A stretch of 64,000 nt of DNA from positions 248,001 to 312,000 of the forward strand of contig JADJOS010000001.1 in assembly GCA_016713675.1 (NCBI GenBank), written 5' to 3'. Below are positions 61,848-64,000 of the stretch, piece after piece; within the stretch, counting starts at the first letter, position 1, and the number at the start of each line of letters is the position of its first letter. Both the position numbers and the translations under genes were made by a program. Under the pieces are notes generated by a model. The model was not told the DNA's origin, ran no database searches, and was given only the letters and a program-made list of their open reading frames with translations. This stretch comes from Acidobacteriota bacterium. Lineage in GTDB: Bacteria; Acidobacteriota; Blastocatellia; Pyrinomonadales; Pyrinomonadaceae.

Positions 61848-62303
61848 TCAAACTTCCTTGGTCATAAAAACGCTGTTCGGATCGTCGAGGTATTCGGCAA
61901 AAGGGCCGCAAAATTCAAATCCACAACTTGCATAGAGCCTTCGTGCCGGTTCGAACTCTTCCATCGAACCGGTTTCGAGACTGACGCGGCCGTAACCGCG
62001 TCGAACCGACTCGCTGATGATATGAGCCAATATTTGCCTCGCGACGCCTTTTCTCAGATGTCCTGATGCCGTCCGCATCGATTTTACCTCGGCGTGCGTG
62101 TCATCGAGTTCTTTTAACGCACCGCAGCCGAGTAATTCATCGCCTTCCCAAGCTGTCCAAAAAGTGATATCGGGCGCACGGAGTTTGTCGAGATCTAACG
62201 CGTGAACACTTTCAGGCGGCGAGATCGCCCTCATGTTCTCAAGATGCTCATTAAGCAGTCCGTGTATCCGTGGATCGGTCAGACCGTCAACTCTGATTTC
62301 CAT
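61848..62303 (-). CDS. GNAT-family N-acetyltransferase (PaiA/YsnE-like)
   Basis: A 151-residue acetyltransferase. Strand 1 and helix MEIRVDGLTDPRIHGLLNEHLENMR begin the fold. The acetyl-CoA binding region is LRKGVARQILAHIISESVRRGY (R/Q-x-x-G-x-G/A type), followed by VSLETGSMEEFEPARRLYASCGFEFCGPFAEY, which matches the YsnE/PaiA subgroup. The acceptor is unknown. The ATG at 62303 lies inside the 3' end of psuG (17-base overlap), so the two are translationally coupled. Confidence 0.85.
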   Translation of the reverse strand: MEIRVDGLTDPRIHGLLNEHLENMRAISPPESVHALDLDKLRAPDITFWTAWEGDELLGCGALKELDDTHAEVKSMRTASGHLRKGVARQILAHIISESVRRGYGRVSLETGSMEEFEPARRLYASCGFEFCGPFAEYLDDPNSVFMTKEV

Positions 62304-63195
62304 TTGCTATGGCTGCCGCGACCAATGCGGCGACTCGGGCATTGTTTTCAAGCAAAGCGATATTTGCTGTGAGCGTTCGTCCGCCGCTTCGCTCGGACAT
62401 CTGCGAGAGCAGGAACGGCGTGATCTCTTTACCTAGCACGCCTCGGTCATCGGCGAGCTTCAGGGCATCGGCGAGGATCGCTTCGAGTTCGCCGCGGTCG
62501 ATCTCAAATTCCGTTGGGATCGGCACGGTCAGTAGGATCGAGTTTTTTAACCCCAGCTCATCGCGGGCACTTGCGACCTTCGCCACATCTTCTGCCGACT
62601 CAACGCGTTCGTCGATCGCCAACCCGCTTGCCCGCGAATAGAACGCCGGCAGTTCGCCGCATTGCCATCCGAGCACGGTGATGCCGTTCGTCTCGAGCCA
62701 TTCACGCGTTCGCGGCAGGTCGAGGACGATCTTAGCTCCGGAACAAACGACCATGATCGGCGTTTGTGCGAGTTCCGGCAGGTCGGCAGAAATATCGGCG
62801 TCAAACCCGCGATGTACGCCGCCGATGCCGCCCGTCGCGAAGATCTTGATACCGGCCCGATGTGCGACAAAGGCGGTCGTCGCGACCGTCGTCGCGCAAT
62901 CCAATTTGTTAGCGACAGCGATCGGCAGGTCGCGGCGTGATATCTTGCGAATGTCCTTTCGAGTCGCAAGCTGTTCGATCTGTTCCTCGACGAGCCCGAC
63001 GTAAAATTCGCCTCCAAACACCGCTATCGTTGCCGGGACCGCTCCGCTGTCACGGACGATCTGCTCAAGTTTTATCGCCGTTTCGAGGTTTTGCGGATAA
63101 GGCAGGCCGTGGGCGATAACGGTCGACTCAAGCGCGACGACGGGTTGTCGCTGCTTAATAGCACTTGATACTTCTTCTGAGATACTTAACTTCAT
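62287..63195 (-). CDS. psuG: Pseudouridine-5'-phosphate glycosidase
   Basis: A 302-residue enzyme that splits pseudouridine 5'-phosphate into uracil and ribose 5-phosphate. Diagnostic segments are VVALESTVIAHGLPYPQNL, ATIAVFGGEFYVGL, ISRRDLPIAVANKLDCATTVATTAFVAHRAGI, FATGGIGGVHRG, DISADLPELAQTPIMVVCSGAKIVLDLPRTREWLE and the C-terminal GGRTLTANIALLENNA. The length is normal. No pseudouridine kinase (psuK) is adjacent. It overlaps the GNAT gene by 17 bases. Confidence 0.95.
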   Translation of the reverse strand: MKLSISEEVSSAIKQRQPVVALESTVIAHGLPYPQNLETAIKLEQIVRDSGAVPATIAVFGGEFYVGLVEEQIEQLATRKDIRKISRRDLPIAVANKLDCATTVATTAFVAHRAGIKIFATGGIGGVHRGFDADISADLPELAQTPIMVVCSGAKIVLDLPRTREWLETNGITVLGWQCGELPAFYSRASGLAIDERVESAEDVAKVASARDELGLKNSILLTVPIPTEFEIDRGELEAILADALKLADDRGVLGKEITPFLLSQMSERSGGRTLTANIALLENNARVAALVAAAIANGNQS

Positions 63196-63325
63196 ATTGC
63201 CGTTCGCTTTAGCGAACGGATGTCGTGCTCAAATGAAAACGGGCTTTAGCCCAACGCAAAAGTTGGGCTAAAGCCCGTGTTGAGGATCCAATTCTAACCG
63301 TTGCCTAAAAGCAACGGCAATACAA
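63195..63325. repeat. Nested palindrome with inner GGGCTTTAGCCC hairpin (element 16)
   Basis: The outer arms TATTGCCGTTCGCTTTAGCG (63195-63214) and GCCTAAAAGCAACGGCAATA (63303-63322) are inversely related. Inside is a near-perfect stem, ACGGGCTTTAGCCCAAC (63239-63255) pairing with GTTGGGCTAAAGCCCGT (63262-63278). It fills the gap between psuG and lepB. It differs from the word repeats in having a single long inner stem. Confidence 0.85.
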
Positions 63326-63327
63326 CT

Positions 63328-64000
63328 CTATTTCACAAACTTTCCGATCCGGCTAAGGCGCGGGTGCGTTAGGCAGCCAAAGACACTTCCGTTCGAGGCA
63401 CCTCGATCACAAGACCAATAAACGAACATCGCCCGCCCAATGATCAGGTCGCGCGGCACAAATCCCCATCCTCGACTGTCATCGCTCCGGTCACGGCTGT
63501 CGCCCATCACAAAGAAATGGTTATCTGGAACCCTCATCGGTTTTCCCTGGACCCCGAAATCCCAATCGCTGACCGAAAGATCCCTGCCCGATTGAACGAG
63601 ATTCATCCGCTTTTCCGCATAATAGACGTCCCATTTTTCGTCCGGCTTTCGTTCTTCGAATTCTTTGGTCGTCAGGGCGGAGATGTCATCGGCCGCATCG
63701 CCCAACACTCGGTGTTCAGCCAATAGTTCGCCGTTAATAAAGACCTGATTATTCTTGAATTGAACCGTCTCGCCGGGCAATCCGATCACCCGTTTGACGT
63801 AATTGATCTGATATTTAACGAGGCCGCGTTCGCGGTCCGACGCGGGATTCACGGCATCACCCGGATATTTGAACACGATTATGTCGCCGCGTTCGATCTC
63901 ACGCTGAGGCAGAAAAGGTAAACTGCTGCTGCCTCCGGGCGTGAAAATGAATTTGTTTACGAGCAGGTAATCACCGACGAGGATCGTATTCTGCATCGAG
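63328..64000 (-). CDS. lepB: Signal peptidase I, N-terminus beyond the window
   Basis: About 223 residues of a type I signal peptidase are visible. The catalytic Ser codon is TCG at 63997-63999 (minus strand), immediately before MQNTILVGDYLLVNKF. The leading membrane anchor lies beyond the right edge. The catalytic lysine is in NYVKRVIGLPGETV, and the conserved boxes FKNNQVFINGELL and FFVMGDSRDRSDDSRGWGFVP are present. The insert between them (ISALTTKEFEERKPDEKWDVY) is common in this enzyme. It cleaves signal peptides from exported proteins such as the secreted proteins described in this window. Confidence 0.93.
   Translation of the reverse strand, partial: SMQNTILVGDYLLVNKFIFTPGGSSSLPFLPQREIERGDIIVFKYPGDAVNPASDRERGLVKYQINYVKRVIGLPGETVQFKNNQVFINGELLAEHRVLGDAADDISALTTKEFEERKPDEKWDVYYAEKRMNLVQSGRDLSVSDWDFGVQGKPMRVPDNHFFVMGDSRDRSDDSRGWGFVPRDLIIGRAMFVYWSCDRGASNGSVFGCLTHPRLSRIGKFVK

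Overview
The window looks like chromosomal DNA of an Acidobacteriota member, most likely a Blastocatellia/Pyrinomonadaceae-type organism. This is inferred from gene content and style: an acidobacterial-type ECF sigma factor next to a large Ser/Thr kinase, a very large CARDB-repeat surface protein, LpxI and TonB-dependent receptor genes of a diderm envelope, and moderate GC. No rRNA or tRNA gene is present to confirm it. One stable RNA is clear, a one-piece tmRNA on the minus strand (51760-52133). I see no CRISPR array, insertion sequence, integrase or prophage.

Layout. 1-2652 (minus): edge-truncated AI-2E-type transporter, a lipoprotein and an STT3-like membrane glycosyltransferase. 2864-10911 (plus): hydrolase, thioesterase, a TruA homologue whose catalytic Asp is replaced, 2Fe-2S ferredoxin, nickel superoxide dismutase with its maturation protease, lipoyl synthase, ferritin-like protein, GNAT, zinc ribbon, LpxI and an M28 peptidase with a broken frame. 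10972-12536 (minus): RsmI and a Gly/Asn-rich secreted protein. 12855-15641 (plus): ECF sigma factor and kinase. 15740-30556 (minus): a ~2,870-residue secreted protein split by two single-base frame breaks, a subtilase with a small partner gene, a DUF2085 protein, PEP synthase and GlpX. 30935: 7Fe ferredoxin; 31287-33320 (minus): TonB receptor. 33464-46499 (plus): a surface-polysaccharide and nucleotide-sugar cluster (2-epimerase, deacetylase-GT2 fusion, aminotransferase, dehydrogenase, hexapeptide acetyltransferase, two FAD oxidoreductases, second deacetylase, methyltransferase, GT-C glycosyltransferase), then a zinc ribbon and peptide deformylase. 46572-60249 (minus): trmB, rhomboid, fabG, rph, murI, an unknown secreted protein, tmRNA, SYLF protein, purF, a YdeP-type molybdopterin oxidoreductase with fdhD, fumarylacetoacetase and an unknown partner. 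60538-61843 (plus): ruvC and an SH3-like secreted protein. 61848-64000 (minus): GNAT, psuG and an edge-truncated signal peptidase I.

The most unusual feature is in the spacers. At least fifteen intergenic elements share one architecture: an imperfect palindrome whose arms are built from a 5-7 base word repeated every 8-10 bases. The word differs between elements (CAGGAT, CACGAA, CGGAT, CATAG, GCAGAT, GAGTT, CTGA and others), but the design is the same. A second family is a long hairpin with conserved arms and a variable inner stem. It supplies the stop codons of two genes, and a separate palindrome-bearing stretch appears to sit in frame inside an FAD oxidoreductase. I do not recognise an established name for the first class.

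Four apparent frameshifts (two in the M28 gene, two in the giant protein gene) are all explained by one base missing from a homopolymer. Consensus errors are therefore more likely than true pseudogenes.
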